The position numbers were made by a program, and so were the translations under genes. The notes under the pieces were generated by a model. The model made no database searches. It saw nothing but the letters and a program-made list of their open reading frames with translations, and was not told where the DNA came from. Source: Kangiella sp. TOML190 (GTDB lineage: Bacteria > Pseudomonadota > Gammaproteobacteria > Enterobacterales > Kangiellaceae). From it: a stretch of 64,000 nt of DNA. Of the stretch, positions 36,779-45,431 are shown piece after piece; the first letter of the stretch is position 1, and every line of letters begins with the position of its first letter. The DNA is taken from contig NZ_BQYL01000001.1 in assembly GCF_023706045.1 (NCBI RefSeq), positions 2,028,001-2,092,000 on the forward strand, written 5' to 3'.

Positions 36779-37939
36779 TTGGAGAATTTTAAATTACAAG
36801 AGCACGGAGAGTCGCTCAAGGTCAAATTTATTCGTAACGTCGCTAATTTGTCGGAACTGGCAGAGCAGTGGTTGCAGCAAGAAGTTATTGCGGTAGATAC
36901 AGAATTTGATCGAACCAATACCTATTTTCATAATTTGGCGTTAATTCAGCTGTATGATGGCAATAAGGTTTATCTGATTGATCCATTGGAACTGCAGGAT
37001 CTTTCGCCACTCAAAGCCGTGTTTGCATCCAAAACACTGATCAAAACCCTGCATAGTTGTAGCGAAGATCTGGAAGCGCTTTTCAATAGTTACCAATTTA
37101 GTTTTAATTCGGTTTTCGATACCCAAATCGCAGCTTCTTTTGCGGGTTTTGGCTTAACTTTAGGCTATTCAAACTTAGTTGACATTACCCAAGGGCTGAC
37201 TTTAGACAAGCAACAGACTCAAACCGATTGGCTGCAAAGACCGCTTAGCCAAGAGCAACTCACTTATGCGGCGCAAGATGTGCAATTTCTACTCCCAGCT
37301 TATTATCAATTACGCGACAAACTATTAATTGCGGGGCATTTTGATTTCGTTATTCAGGACGCGCAAAGCGTCTTTGAAGCGGTATCCTGTCCGGAAAATT
37401 TTGATGCCTACTATATTCGAGTTAAGGGCGCCTTTAAACTAAACGCAAAACAATTAAATCGGCTTAAGCTAATTGTTAGCTGGCGCGAACAACTGGCTCG
37501 ATTAAACAATATCCCTAAAACGTTTATCTTTCGCGATCATCAGCTGGTCGAAATATGCCTTAAAGCCCAACCAAAAACCTCAGATCTGCTCGCCGTAGGC
37601 TGCCATAGAGCGAGTATTCGGCGCTATGGTAGCGAACTGCTGGCGCTTATCGAACAAGCAGATAAAATGCCGCCCGATGAATACCCAGAGCCTATTATTG
37701 CGTTTCACAAACTCCCGCAAGCTAAACCGATAGTAAAGCAGCTCAAACAAAAAGCCGCTATAATAGCAGAGCAAGAATCCATTCCAGCTGGAGTTTTGGT
37801 CAATAATCGTTTGCTGGAATATTATGTGTCATTAAAATTGAAAAAGCCCAATCGGCCTAATCGTTTTTGGAATAAATGGCGAAAATCTTTATTAAGCGAA
37901 GCGTTTGAGGCGACTTGCTCTGAACTGGCCTCAAGTTAG
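36779..37939 (+). CDS. rnd: Ribonuclease D
   Basis: This DEDD-family 3'-5' exoribonuclease trims tRNA and other stable RNA 3' ends. The 386 residues are slightly longer than E. coli RNase D (375). ExoI is VDTEFDRTN with Asp40 and Glu42, ExoII is in HSCSEDLEALF, and ExoIII is LTYAAQDVQFLLPAYY with the catalytic Tyr and Asp. An HRDC domain follows (about 215-290). The start is the TTG at 36779 with AAGGA six to seven bases upstream; no in-frame ATG precedes the exonuclease motifs. Following fadD is a common gammaproteobacterial order. Confidence 0.94.
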   Translation: MENFKLQEHGESLKVKFIRNVANLSELAEQWLQQEVIAVDTEFDRTNTYFHNLALIQLYDGNKVYLIDPLELQDLSPLKAVFASKTLIKTLHSCSEDLEALFNSYQFSFNSVFDTQIAASFAGFGLTLGYSNLVDITQGLTLDKQQTQTDWLQRPLSQEQLTYAAQDVQFLLPAYYQLRDKLLIAGHFDFVIQDAQSVFEAVSCPENFDAYYIRVKGAFKLNAKQLNRLKLIVSWREQLARLNNIPKTFIFRDHQLVEICLKAQPKTSDLLAVGCHRASIRRYGSELLALIEQADKMPPDEYPEPIIAFHKLPQAKPIVKQLKQKAAIIAEQESIPAGVLVNNRLLEYYVSLKLKKPNRPNRFWNKWRKSLLSEAFEATCSELASS

Positions 37940-38004
37940 TTTAAAACCAGTTATAGCCTCTTTAAATGATAGGCGAGCAAAAGTTATAAAACTGAGAAAA
38001 GACT

Positions 38005-38283
38005 ATGTTAAGTAGCATTTATAAAAGTGCAAAACGACCCGATACCTACCTTTATGTACCTTACCAAGCGGATTTGGCCGATTTGCCAGAAACGCTAATG
38101 GCGATGTGGGGAGAACCAGAGTTAGTGATGCACCTTGATTTGGATAAAAAACACAAGTTAGCCTTGGCTGATATTAACGAAGTAAAATCCAAGTTAAACG
38201 AGGAGGGGTATTATCTGCAAATGCCACCTTCAGAAGAGGATTTGAGTCGGCTAATTCAATCTGCTAATAAGTCTAAATCGTAA
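38005..38283 (+). CDS. ycgL: YcgL domain protein
   Basis: This 92-residue protein of the YcgL family has the mark SIYKSAKRPDTYLYVP at the N-terminus and LNEEGYYLQMPP towards the end. The family is small and cytoplasmic with a known alpha/beta fold but no firm function. It lies 65 bases after rnd and 11 bases before ycgN; rnd-ycgL-ycgN is a conserved order in gammaproteobacteria, which supports the call. Confidence 0.92.
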   Translation: MLSSIYKSAKRPDTYLYVPYQADLADLPETLMAMWGEPELVMHLDLDKKHKLALADINEVKSKLNEEGYYLQMPPSEEDLSRLIQSANKSKS

Positions 38284-38294
38284 GCTTAGTTGAA

Positions 38295-38741
38295 ATGGCT
38301 GCATTCTGGCTCGATACACCAATGGATCAAATGACTGCCCAACAGTGGGAGTCATTATGTGATGGCTGCGCAAAATGTTGTCGTATGCAGTTTGTGGATG
38401 AAGAGGAAGAACTCTTGATGCAAACGGACGTAGTTTGCTATCTGCTGGATGAATCTTCATTGCAATGTACCGATTATGCTAACCGAACGAGTTTGGTTCC
38501 CGATTGCATGCAGATCAGTCCTGAGAATATTAAAGAATTTTATTGGTTACCGGAAACTTGTGGTTATCGTCGGGTGGCTGCGGGAAAAGACTTGCCTGAA
38601 TGGCATCACCTCAAGTCTGGCAGTCGCGAGCTTATTCATGAATTAGGCTTCAGCGTTAAAGGTAAGGTAACTCCTGAGCAGCTGCTAGCAGGTGAAGATA
38701 TCGAGGACAGAATCATTTCCTGGATCCCAATCGAAGAGTAG
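38295..38741 (+). CDS. ycgN: YcgN family (UPF0260) cysteine-cluster protein
   Basis: This 148-residue protein contains a conserved Cys cluster, CDGCAKCCRM, and later Cys residues in SLQCTDYANR, DCMQ and ETCGYRRVA. This is the zinc/iron-chelating UPF0260 pattern. The PEWHHLKSG segment and the IISWI C-terminus are also family marks. The biochemical role is unknown. It forms a short operon with ycgL. Confidence 0.93.
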   Translation: MAAFWLDTPMDQMTAQQWESLCDGCAKCCRMQFVDEEEELLMQTDVVCYLLDESSLQCTDYANRTSLVPDCMQISPENIKEFYWLPETCGYRRVAAGKDLPEWHHLKSGSRELIHELGFSVKGKVTPEQLLAGEDIEDRIISWIPIEE

Positions 38742-38831
38742 TTTTTCTTGGTAATATCAAGCTGGCAAAGCACCATCTTGAATATAAATTAGCCAGTTTG
38801 AATAAATCTTAAAAAAACTCAAAAAAAGTAG

Positions 38832-38860
38832 TTGACGCCCAAAAGCTTCGAAAGTATTAT
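38832..38860 (+). promoter_or_regulatory. Strong promoter for tRNA-Asp
   Basis: TTGACG (38832-38837), 17 bases and TATTAT (38855-38860) make a strong sigma-70 promoter. The next bases, GCACGCC, form a GC-rich discriminator as seen in stringently controlled stable-RNA promoters. The start is predicted near 38867. The leader contains a GACC/GGTC hairpin. Confidence 0.85.
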
Positions 38861-38925
38861 GCACGCCGTTGACCAGTATGGTCACCCAGCGGAACACTTG
38901 TTAGGCTTAGCTTAACACCCTTTGC

Positions 38926-39002
38926 GGAGCGGTAGTTCAGCTGGTTAGAATACCGGCCTGTCACGCCGGGGGTCGCGGGTTCGAGTCCCGTCCGCTCCGC
39001 CA
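38926..39002 (+). tRNA. tRNA-Asp (GTC)
   Basis: The full cloverleaf of 77 bases includes an encoded CCA. The acceptor stem is GGAGCGG/CCGCTCC, the D-arm begins TAGTTCAGCTGG, the anticodon stem is CCGGC/GCCGG around CTGTCAC (anticodon GTC at 38960-38962), and the T-arm is GCGGGTTCGAGTCCCGT. It is nearly identical to E. coli tRNA-Asp. It is a single-gene transcript with its own promoter and terminator. Confidence 0.99.
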
Positions 39003-39009
39003 TTATTTT

Positions 39010-39034
39010 AAAGCCAGCGCAAGCTGGCTTTTTT
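39010..39034 (+). terminator. Rho-independent terminator after tRNA-Asp
   Basis: AAGCCAGC and GCTGGCTT pair perfectly around a GCAA tetraloop and are followed by TTTT. The loop is of the stable GNRA class. Confidence 0.93.
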
Positions 39035-39066
39035 GTGCATGCCGTTTCTAAAATTAGATGAGCAGA

Positions 39067-39903
39067 TTAGATAACGTTAAGCTGCCGTAGCTTTGCTTCA
39101 ACCTTCTTAATTAGTTTCATATCGAGCTTTTTATGCTTTTGCCACTGGGTTGCCGCTAACCAAGTTTTGACATCTTTCAGCTGTAATTGATAGTGACTGG
39201 CTATCAATTTTGGAGTGATTGGCGACTGCTTGAGTTGTCGAGCAGTTTTTAACACCTGCTTCATCAGCTGCTTAATCTGTTTAGGGTGCTTGTTAAGCAC
39301 CGATTTATTAACGCAGGTGACAAAACAAGACCAAGGTGTTGGAAAATCATCAATTAAGCGCATCTCGCCATTATCTACATAGGGTTTAGTCATAAACTTT
39401 TCCCAAAGAAACACGTGATTAGCTCCCGAGCGAAAGAGTTCCCGTGCACCATCGAGATTATGAGCAATTTCAAACTTTAAATCGTCACTGTCAAAACCTA
39501 ACGACTCTGCTAGCAAGTAAGCCATTAAATGAGATCCGGAGCCGTAGCGACTGATGACAAAAGTAGCATTCTTAATATCGGAAAGAGATTTTATGGCAGA
39601 ATTAGCGGGAGTATGCACGCCCCAAATTAAAGGCGTTTTGGTGTAAAAGGAAAATAACTCAAATTGACAATCTTTATCTGCTAGGGCTTTCACCGCACCC
39701 TCTGTCAATAGAGTTGCAACGTCTACTTCGCCTGCATTGAGCGCTTTGACCATAGCGCCTGTGCCACCATGAAAGTCGTGCCAACTGGCTTTGATCGAAT
39801 GTTTTTGTAAGACTCCCGATTCAATGGTTATACGCCAAGGTAAATTAAAATGCTCGGGGACGCCGCCAATTTTCAACTCGATTGTGTTTGAATCTAACGC
39901 CAT
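39067..39903 (-). CDS. Periplasmic-binding-fold protein without signal peptide
   Basis: This 278-residue protein has the type 2 periplasmic-binding fold of the NMT1/SsuA group. It starts directly with the first strand (IELKIGGVPEHF) and has GGTGAMVKALNAGEVDVA, SRYGSGSHLMAYLLAESLGF and a hinge FPTPWSCFVTCVNK. There is no signal peptide, and a TAA lies in frame 18 bases upstream of the ATG, so none can be added. No ABC permease or ATPase is nearby. It is probably a cytoplasmic ligand-binding or enzyme-like protein; the ligand is unknown. Confidence 0.78.
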   Translation of the reverse strand: MALDSNTIELKIGGVPEHFNLPWRITIESGVLQKHSIKASWHDFHGGTGAMVKALNAGEVDVATLLTEGAVKALADKDCQFELFSFYTKTPLIWGVHTPANSAIKSLSDIKNATFVISRYGSGSHLMAYLLAESLGFDSDDLKFEIAHNLDGARELFRSGANHVFLWEKFMTKPYVDNGEMRLIDDFPTPWSCFVTCVNKSVLNKHPKQIKQLMKQVLKTARQLKQSPITPKLIASHYQLQLKDVKTWLAATQWQKHKKLDMKLIKKVEAKLRQLNVI

Positions 39904-40117
39904 AGGGGAATAATCCTGTTAACTCTGCCGACTCAGTTTATAGTGGTTAAAAGTATAATCAAATGCTCGAATAATTCCCAATTTGGACGATACAATAGGT
40001 GGCAGCGATAAATCCAATAGCCATTTGTAACTGGTCAATTAAATGACTAGAATAGGCCTTATAAATCAAATACTTCAAATAACAACTTCAGGAAAAATCA
40101 ATGTTGAGGAAACGTCA

Positions 40118-40771
40118 ATGCTAGCCACATCAAGCTCAACGGGTATGTTGCTCGATTTGTTAAAAGCCGGCGGTTGGACCATGGTTCCGATCATTTTATG
40201 CTCTTTGATTGCTATGGGGATCATCATTGAGCGCTTTTGGTCTTTGCGCAAAGACAGTATTTTACCTAAGCATTTGGTAGCTCAAGTTTGGACTTGGATA
40301 AAAAACGGTCAGTTTGATAAGTCAAAAATGCGTGATTTAAAAAACAGCTCTGCCTTAGGCGAGGTGTTAACGGCAGGGCTGTTGAACCACCAATTTGGGC
40401 GCGAAGCGATGAAAGCCAGTATTAACGAAGCAGGGCGTGGCATCGTGATTCGGCTTGAACGCTTTCTTAACACCTTAGGCTCGATTGCATTAGTAGCACC
40501 GCTATTGGGTTTATTAGGTACAGTTATTGGCATGATTAAGGTGTTTACCGTCATTCGCTTAGAAGGGGTTGGCAATGCCGATGCGCTGGCCGGTGGTATT
40601 TCAGAAGCTTTGATTACCACCGCTGCGGGCATGGCGGTTGCTATTCCGACGGTGGTTTTGCACCGTTATTTTAGTCGTAAAGTCGAAGAGTTGGTCACCG
40701 AAATGGAGCAGGAAGCCTTGAAAATGGTGGATGTTCTGCATGGTGAGCGCGAAATCTTTACTGGAGCCTAA
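40118..40771 (+). CDS. exbB: ExbB/TolQ/MotA-type proton channel protein
   Basis: This inner-membrane protein forms with ExbD a proton-driven motor that energises outer-membrane processes. It has 217 residues and three membrane helices (about 18-38, 115-140 and 155-180). The MotA/TolQ signature is LGSIALVAPLLGLLGTVIGMIKVF and ISEALITTAAGMAVAIPT. The ATG at 40118 has TTGAGGAA upstream; an in-frame extension from 40043 is rejected. The neighbours exbD and msbA place it in the conserved exbBD-msbA-lpxK group, so it may serve LPS export or a general envelope role, not TonB specifically. Confidence 0.92.
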   Translation: MLATSSSTGMLLDLLKAGGWTMVPIILCSLIAMGIIIERFWSLRKDSILPKHLVAQVWTWIKNGQFDKSKMRDLKNSSALGEVLTAGLLNHQFGREAMKASINEAGRGIVIRLERFLNTLGSIALVAPLLGLLGTVIGMIKVFTVIRLEGVGNADALAGGISEALITTAAGMAVAIPTVVLHRYFSRKVEELVTEMEQEALKMVDVLHGEREIFTGA

Positions 40772-40776
40772 ACCCC

Positions 40777-41196
40777 ATGTGGCTTAAAAAGCGCAAAGAA
40801 GAATTACAAATTAACTTAACGCCCTTAATTGATGTGGTTTTCTTGTTATTGATTTTTTTCATGGTTTCCACCAGCTTTAAAAAAGAAACCAAAATCAGTC
40901 TTGATTTACCGCAAGCATCGGGGGAAGTCTTGGAGGCTAAACCAGAATCATTGGAAATTAATGTGACTCAGCAAGGTGATGTTTTCGTTAATGGCCAGAC
41001 GGTAATCAATCGACAGCTAGTGTCGATTAAGGAAGCCATTGCATCTGTCTCCTCCGATCCCAATATACAGGTCATTATTAGTGCGGATGCTCAAGCACCT
41101 TATCAAGCCGTAATCAGCGTTATGGACGCTGCGGGACAGCTTGGCTATAGCAACCTAACGCTGGCAACGCAACAGGCCGAAAAGAGCAATGACTGA
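40777..41196 (+). CDS. exbD: ExbD/TolR biopolymer transport protein
   Basis: This 139-residue protein has one N-terminal membrane helix (about 16-36) carrying the proton-path Asp19 in NLTPLIDVVFLLLIFF, and a periplasmic TolR-like domain (about 45-139). It partners with ExbB, five bases upstream. Its end overlaps the msbA start by eight bases, which implies translational coupling. Confidence 0.94.
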   Translation: MWLKKRKEELQINLTPLIDVVFLLLIFFMVSTSFKKETKISLDLPQASGEVLEAKPESLEINVTQQGDVFVNGQTVINRQLVSIKEAIASVSSDPNIQVIISADAQAPYQAVISVMDAAGQLGYSNLTLATQQAEKSND

Positions 41197-42967
41197 GTCT
41201 GAAACAACAGAGCTAAACAACAAGCCCGAACAAGTTTATAAGGGTGGGCAAGTCTATAAACGCATCCTTGGTTATAGTAAGCGCTATAAATGGGCTATCA
41301 TGATCGCAATTTTAGCCAATATTTTTTATGCGCTAATTGAAACCTCTTTTGTTAATGCCATTCAATATTTGGATGTAGCAATAGAAAACAAAGATCGCTA
41401 CACACTACTGGTCAAAACCCCCATTATTATCATTGGCGCTATTTTTGTGCGCGGTATTTTTAATTTTATTGCCACCTACAGCATGGGCTGGGCTGGTCGC
41501 AAGGTTATCCAAGACTTACGAGAAGAACTGTTCGCACATTACATTTATCAACCAACAAAGTTCTTTACCGATAAAGCTCCCGGAACTTTACTTTCAACCT
41601 TAACATTTAATATCGAGCAGATTGCCTTCGCCAGTTCTAAGGCGATCACTACCATGCTTCGCTCGGGCGGTATGGTGCTGTTTGCGCTTATGTATATGCT
41701 AATTATTAGTTGGCGTTTAACCTTGTTTATTTTAGTACTCACGCCGGTGGTTGCTTTTGTGGTTAATGTCAGTGCTAAACGTTTCAAGAAAGTCAGTAAA
41801 GGCATTCAAAACTCAATAGGTGAAGTCACCAAAACCACGGAAGAAACCATTCGCGGCCAAGAAGTGATTAAAATTTTTGGTGGTCAACAAAGAACCATTG
41901 AAAAGTTTTCTAAAGCGACTAATGCAAACCGTAACCAAGACATGAAGTTAGTGGCAGCGCAGGGGTTATCCTCTCCGACCATTCAAACCATCGCCGGTAT
42001 TGGCTTTGCTGCCATTGTGTATTTTGGTGGTAAGCAGATTGTTGATGGCTATATGGAGGGCGCGCAGTTTATTAGTTATGTGGCGCTGATGGCATTAATC
42101 CTAAAACCGCTACGAGATTTATCGAACATAAACTCCCAATTACAACGCGGGATCGCTGGCGCGCAAAGTGTTTTTGAAATTTTAGACCAAGAAGGGGAGA
42201 GGAATGTTGGCACTCTCACCCTTGATAATACCAAAGGCGAAGTCAGCTTTAAAGAGGTTAGCTTTGGTTATAATCCCAACGATGAGCTGGTATTAAAAAA
42301 CGTCAGCTTTGATGTTGCCGCCACTAAAACTTTGGCCTTAGTTGGGCGTTCAGGCAGTGGCAAAAGCACCATTACCCACCTTTTGCCAAGACTTTATGAT
42401 ATTGAAACGGGCGTTATCAGTATTGACGGACAAAATATTTACGATGTTAAGCTCGATTCTTTGCGTCAACAAATTGCTATCGTTTCGCAAAATGTGGTTT
42501 TGTTTAACGATAGCGTGCGAAATAACATTGCCTACGGCACTTCAGCAAAAGCTGATGAATCGCAAATTATTGAAGCGGCTGAAAATGCTAATGCTTGGGA
42601 ATTTATCCAAACCTTGCCGCAAGGCTTGGATACTAATATTGGCGATAACGGCTCCTTATTGTCAGGCGGCCAGCGCCAACGCATTGCCATCGCTCGAGCA
42701 ATTTTAAAAGATGCGCCAATTTTAATTTTGGATGAAGCCACTTCAGCGCTGGATACTGAGTCGGAGCGTCATATTCAAAATGCATTGGAAAACCTTATGC
42801 AAAATCGCACCACGATTGTAGTGGCGCACCGTCTATCGACCATCGAAAATGCTGATGAAATTTTAGTTATAAACCAAGGCGAAGTGGTGGAGCGGGGTGA
42901 TCATCAAAGCCTGCTCGACTTAAAAGGCGAATATTTTCGACTACACCAAATGCAATTTAGCGATTAA
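41189..42967 (+). CDS. msbA: Lipid A export ABC transporter
   Basis: MsbA flips core-lipid A from the inner to the outer leaflet of the inner membrane. The 592 residues form a six-helix transmembrane domain (about 30-320) and an ATPase domain. Walker A is GRSGSGKST (386-394), the signature is LLSGGQRQR, Walker B is ILILDEATSALD, and the switch His is in VVAHRLST. The transmembrane half and the lpxK neighbour mark it as MsbA rather than a general multidrug exporter. lpxK starts six bases after the stop. Confidence 0.96.
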   Translation: MTESETTELNNKPEQVYKGGQVYKRILGYSKRYKWAIMIAILANIFYALIETSFVNAIQYLDVAIENKDRYTLLVKTPIIIIGAIFVRGIFNFIATYSMGWAGRKVIQDLREELFAHYIYQPTKFFTDKAPGTLLSTLTFNIEQIAFASSKAITTMLRSGGMVLFALMYMLIISWRLTLFILVLTPVVAFVVNVSAKRFKKVSKGIQNSIGEVTKTTEETIRGQEVIKIFGGQQRTIEKFSKATNANRNQDMKLVAAQGLSSPTIQTIAGIGFAAIVYFGGKQIVDGYMEGAQFISYVALMALILKPLRDLSNINSQLQRGIAGAQSVFEILDQEGERNVGTLTLDNTKGEVSFKEVSFGYNPNDELVLKNVSFDVAATKTLALVGRSGSGKSTITHLLPRLYDIETGVISIDGQNIYDVKLDSLRQQIAIVSQNVVLFNDSVRNNIAYGTSAKADESQIIEAAENANAWEFIQTLPQGLDTNIGDNGSLLSGGQRQRIAIARAILKDAPILILDEATSALDTESERHIQNALENLMQNRTTIVVAHRLSTIENADEILVINQGEVVERGDHQSLLDLKGEYFRLHQMQFSD

Positions 42968-42972
42968 CCGCA

Positions 42973-43944
42973 ATGGCCGTTAGTAAAACCCAGCAATTTT
43001 TTGAATCCATTTGGTATGTAAAAAAATCTTGGTGGCTGTATTTGTTCTATCCTTTGCACTGGCTACTAGCATTGCTGGTAATCTTACGTCGCGCCTGCTA
43101 CAAACTAGGTATTTTTAACTCTGCAAAGCCTAATGTGCCAGTGATTGTTATTGGCAACATTAATGTTGGCGGCACGGGTAAAACACCGCTGGCGATCCAT
43201 CTTTTGAAGTTTCTAAAAGCCGAAGGTTTCAAACCAGGTCTAGTAACGCGCGGTTATGGTGGCCAAAGCGAGCAATATCCGATAGTGGTTGAACAAACCT
43301 CTAAACCTTGCCAAGTGGGTGATGAACCGAAATTAATTTTCAACAATACCCAAAGCCCTGTCGTGGTCGATAGGCAAAGAGCTCGTGGGGCGCAAAAATT
43401 GGTGGATGAGTTTTCCTGCGATTTAATTCTGTGTGATGACGGTTTGCAGCATTATGCTTTGCAACGTGATATTGAAATCTTAGTGGTAGATGCAGAGCGT
43501 CAGTTTGGTAACGGTCTCTTGATGCCGTTGGGGCCGCTACGAGAACCCGTTAGCCGCGCGTCACAAACTGATTTGACGGTTGTCAATGGCGACACTATGC
43601 AGCTTAATCCTGCCAAACTACGCTCAGTAAAGGATCGTTCAGAAATAGAATTAAAGCTACAAGGTTCCATTACCGCTATCGCGGCGATCGGCAACCCGCA
43701 ACGCTTTTATAACACTTTAACTCAGCTTGGTTACGAATTTAGCAGTCAGTCCTTTGCCGATCATCATCATTTTAGTCCCGAAGATTTTGAAAATATTGAG
43801 GGGAGTATTATTATGACGGAAAAAGATGCGGTAAAATGTCAGGAATTTGCCAATGATAACTGTTATTACTTACCCGTTACTGCGCAGCTAGCGCCAGAGC
43901 TGAGCACAAATTTACTTAATTTAATTCGCCAAAAGGCTGTATAA
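42973..43944 (+). CDS. lpxK: Tetraacyldisaccharide 4'-kinase
   Basis: This inner-membrane enzyme phosphorylates the 4' position of the tetraacyl disaccharide to give lipid IVA. The 323 residues include a membrane-associated N-terminal segment (about 20-45), Walker A GNINVGGTGKTP (61-72) and the conserved GLVTRGYGG. The LCDDGLQHYAL segment holds a catalytic Asp and His. It sits between msbA and ycaR in the usual order; ycaR begins at the base after its stop. Confidence 0.96.
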   Translation: MAVSKTQQFFESIWYVKKSWWLYLFYPLHWLLALLVILRRACYKLGIFNSAKPNVPVIVIGNINVGGTGKTPLAIHLLKFLKAEGFKPGLVTRGYGGQSEQYPIVVEQTSKPCQVGDEPKLIFNNTQSPVVVDRQRARGAQKLVDEFSCDLILCDDGLQHYALQRDIEILVVDAERQFGNGLLMPLGPLREPVSRASQTDLTVVNGDTMQLNPAKLRSVKDRSEIELKLQGSITAIAAIGNPQRFYNTLTQLGYEFSSQSFADHHHFSPEDFENIEGSIIMTEKDAVKCQEFANDNCYYLPVTAQLAPELSTNLLNLIRQKAV

Positions 43945-44139
43945 ATGAACTCTAAATTACTCGATGTTTTAGTTTGCCCCTTATGCAAAGGACATTTAGT
44001 TTACCATCGGGATGCTAATGAGCTAGTGTGCCGTTTTGATAAGTTAGCTTATCCGATCCGCGATGACATTCCGGTAATGTTGGAAGATCAAGCTCGCGAG
44101 CTGGGTATTGCTGAACTTGACGCTTTAAAAAATGTGTAG
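43945..44139 (+). CDS. ycaR: Trm112 family protein YcaR
   Basis: This 64-residue protein of the Trm112/UPF0434 family has a zinc-knuckle-like CPLCKG and a later Cys in LVCRFDKLAYPIRDDIPVM. In other organisms Trm112 proteins activate methyltransferases; the bacterial role is less clear. It starts at the base right after the lpxK stop and precedes kdsB, the standard lpxK-ycaR-kdsB order. Confidence 0.95.
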   Translation: MNSKLLDVLVCPLCKGHLVYHRDANELVCRFDKLAYPIRDDIPVMLEDQARELGIAELDALKNV

Positions 44140-44152
44140 GCAGCGAAATAGC

Positions 44153-44911
44153 ATGAGTTTTGTAGTTATCATTCCTGCTCGTTATGCATCAACCCGTTTA
44201 CCTGGCAAGCCTTTAGCACTAATTGGCGATAAGCCGATGATTCAATATGTTTACCAAAGGGCCATGCTAGCCAATGCTGATCGAGTGGTGGTAGCTACTG
44301 ATAATGAAGATATTAAAACGGCCGTTGAGTCTTTTGGCGGCGAAGTGTGTATGACGGCTTCCAGCCATCAATCGGGTTCTGACAGACTAGCAGAAGTTTG
44401 CCAAAAACTTGCTTTGTCTGCGCAGACCATTGTAGTGAACGTGCAGGGCGATGAACCTTTTATATCGTCTGCTAACATTGGCCAAGTAGCTGCCAATTTG
44501 GCTACAAGTGATTGCCCAATGGCGACCTTATCTACCCCAATTTTAGAAGCTGCAGAAGTGTTTAATCCGAACGTGGTTAAGGTTGTAGCGGATACTGCCG
44601 GCCATGCGCTCTATTTCTCGCGAGCGCCTATCGCTTGGCAGCAAGGGGGGTTTGAACAAGGTAAAGTGATGGATCTGGCAAGTTGCCAGCGTCATATTGG
44701 TATTTACGCTTACCGCGCTGGTTTTTTGGCCGACTATGTCAAAATGCCTGCAAGTGCCTTGGAAAAGCTTGAATCTTTGGAGCAGTTAAGGGTCTTGGAA
44801 AACGGTTTTAAAATCCATATTGCCACTGCTAAAGATGTACCTGGCATGGGCATTGATACACCGGAAGATTTGGCTTTAGCCCAAGAAGCCTACCGACAGT
44901 CACGCCTCTAA
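44153..44911 (+). CDS. kdsB: 3-deoxy-manno-octulosonate cytidylyltransferase
   Basis: This enzyme activates Kdo to CMP-Kdo for the LPS inner core. The 252 residues (E. coli 248) begin MSFVVIIPARYASTRLPGKPL, which is the nucleotide-binding start. NVQGDEPFI carries a Mg2+-binding Asp, and HIGIYAYR and LEQLRVLENG are family marks. The ATG at 44153 is chosen because the signature begins there; an ORF start at 44132 overlaps ycaR. The phosphatase gene starts inside its stop (TAATG). Confidence 0.97.
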   Translation: MSFVVIIPARYASTRLPGKPLALIGDKPMIQYVYQRAMLANADRVVVATDNEDIKTAVESFGGEVCMTASSHQSGSDRLAEVCQKLALSAQTIVVNVQGDEPFISSANIGQVAANLATSDCPMATLSTPILEAAEVFNPNVVKVVADTAGHALYFSRAPIAWQQGGFEQGKVMDLASCQRHIGIYAYRAGFLADYVKMPASALEKLESLEQLRVLENGFKIHIATAKDVPGMGIDTPEDLALAQEAYRQSRL

Positions 44912-45387
44912 TGTATTCCATTCTTTTCGTTTGTCTAGGCAATATTTGTCGCTCACCCACTGCTGAGGGTGTTTTTCGCGCCAAAGCAGAGCAAGCGGGA
45001 ATTGCTAATAAACTATTTATCGACTCTGCGGGTACTAGTGCTTACCATCTGGGTGAACCGCCTGACGAGCGATCACAGCAACATGCAGCGGTGTTTGGAT
45101 ATGATTTATCCGCTATTCGCTCTCGTAAAGTAGCACCGCAAGATTTCGATACGTTTGATCTGATTATAGCGATGGATCAATCGAATCTAGATAATTTAAA
45201 ATTATATAAATCAAATGGTTATAGTGATAAATTAAAACTGTTTTTAGCTGATTTCGCACCTCAGTTAGGGATTAGTCAAGTGCCAGATCCTTATTATGGC
45301 GGGACAAAAGGTTTTACCGAAGTGGTGAAGTTGATCGAAGTAGCCAGTGATGGCTTAATTGATTACATCACACCAAAGCTGGGTTAA
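44911..45387 (+). CDS. Low-molecular-weight protein-tyrosine phosphatase
   Basis: This 158-residue phosphatase has the P-loop CLGNICRS (Cys8, Arg14) and the general-acid Asp126 in DPYYGG. It removes phosphate from phosphotyrosine; in bacteria such enzymes often control exopolysaccharide kinases, but no kinase or export operon lies here. Its start overlaps the kdsB stop by one base, so it is coupled to LPS genes, an arrangement also seen in Pseudomonas. Confidence 0.93.
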   Translation: MYSILFVCLGNICRSPTAEGVFRAKAEQAGIANKLFIDSAGTSAYHLGEPPDERSQQHAAVFGYDLSAIRSRKVAPQDFDTFDLIIAMDQSNLDNLKLYKSNGYSDKLKLFLADFAPQLGISQVPDPYYGGTKGFTEVVKLIEVASDGLIDYITPKLG

Positions 45388-45431
45388 ATAATCTAACCGA
45401 GGCTTGATTTAGGGCTTACAAAGGAGTCAAT

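Noticed and set aside
39067-39903. ABC transporter operon around the binding-fold protein
   Set aside because: No permease or ATPase gene lies on either side; the neighbours are a tRNA and exbB.
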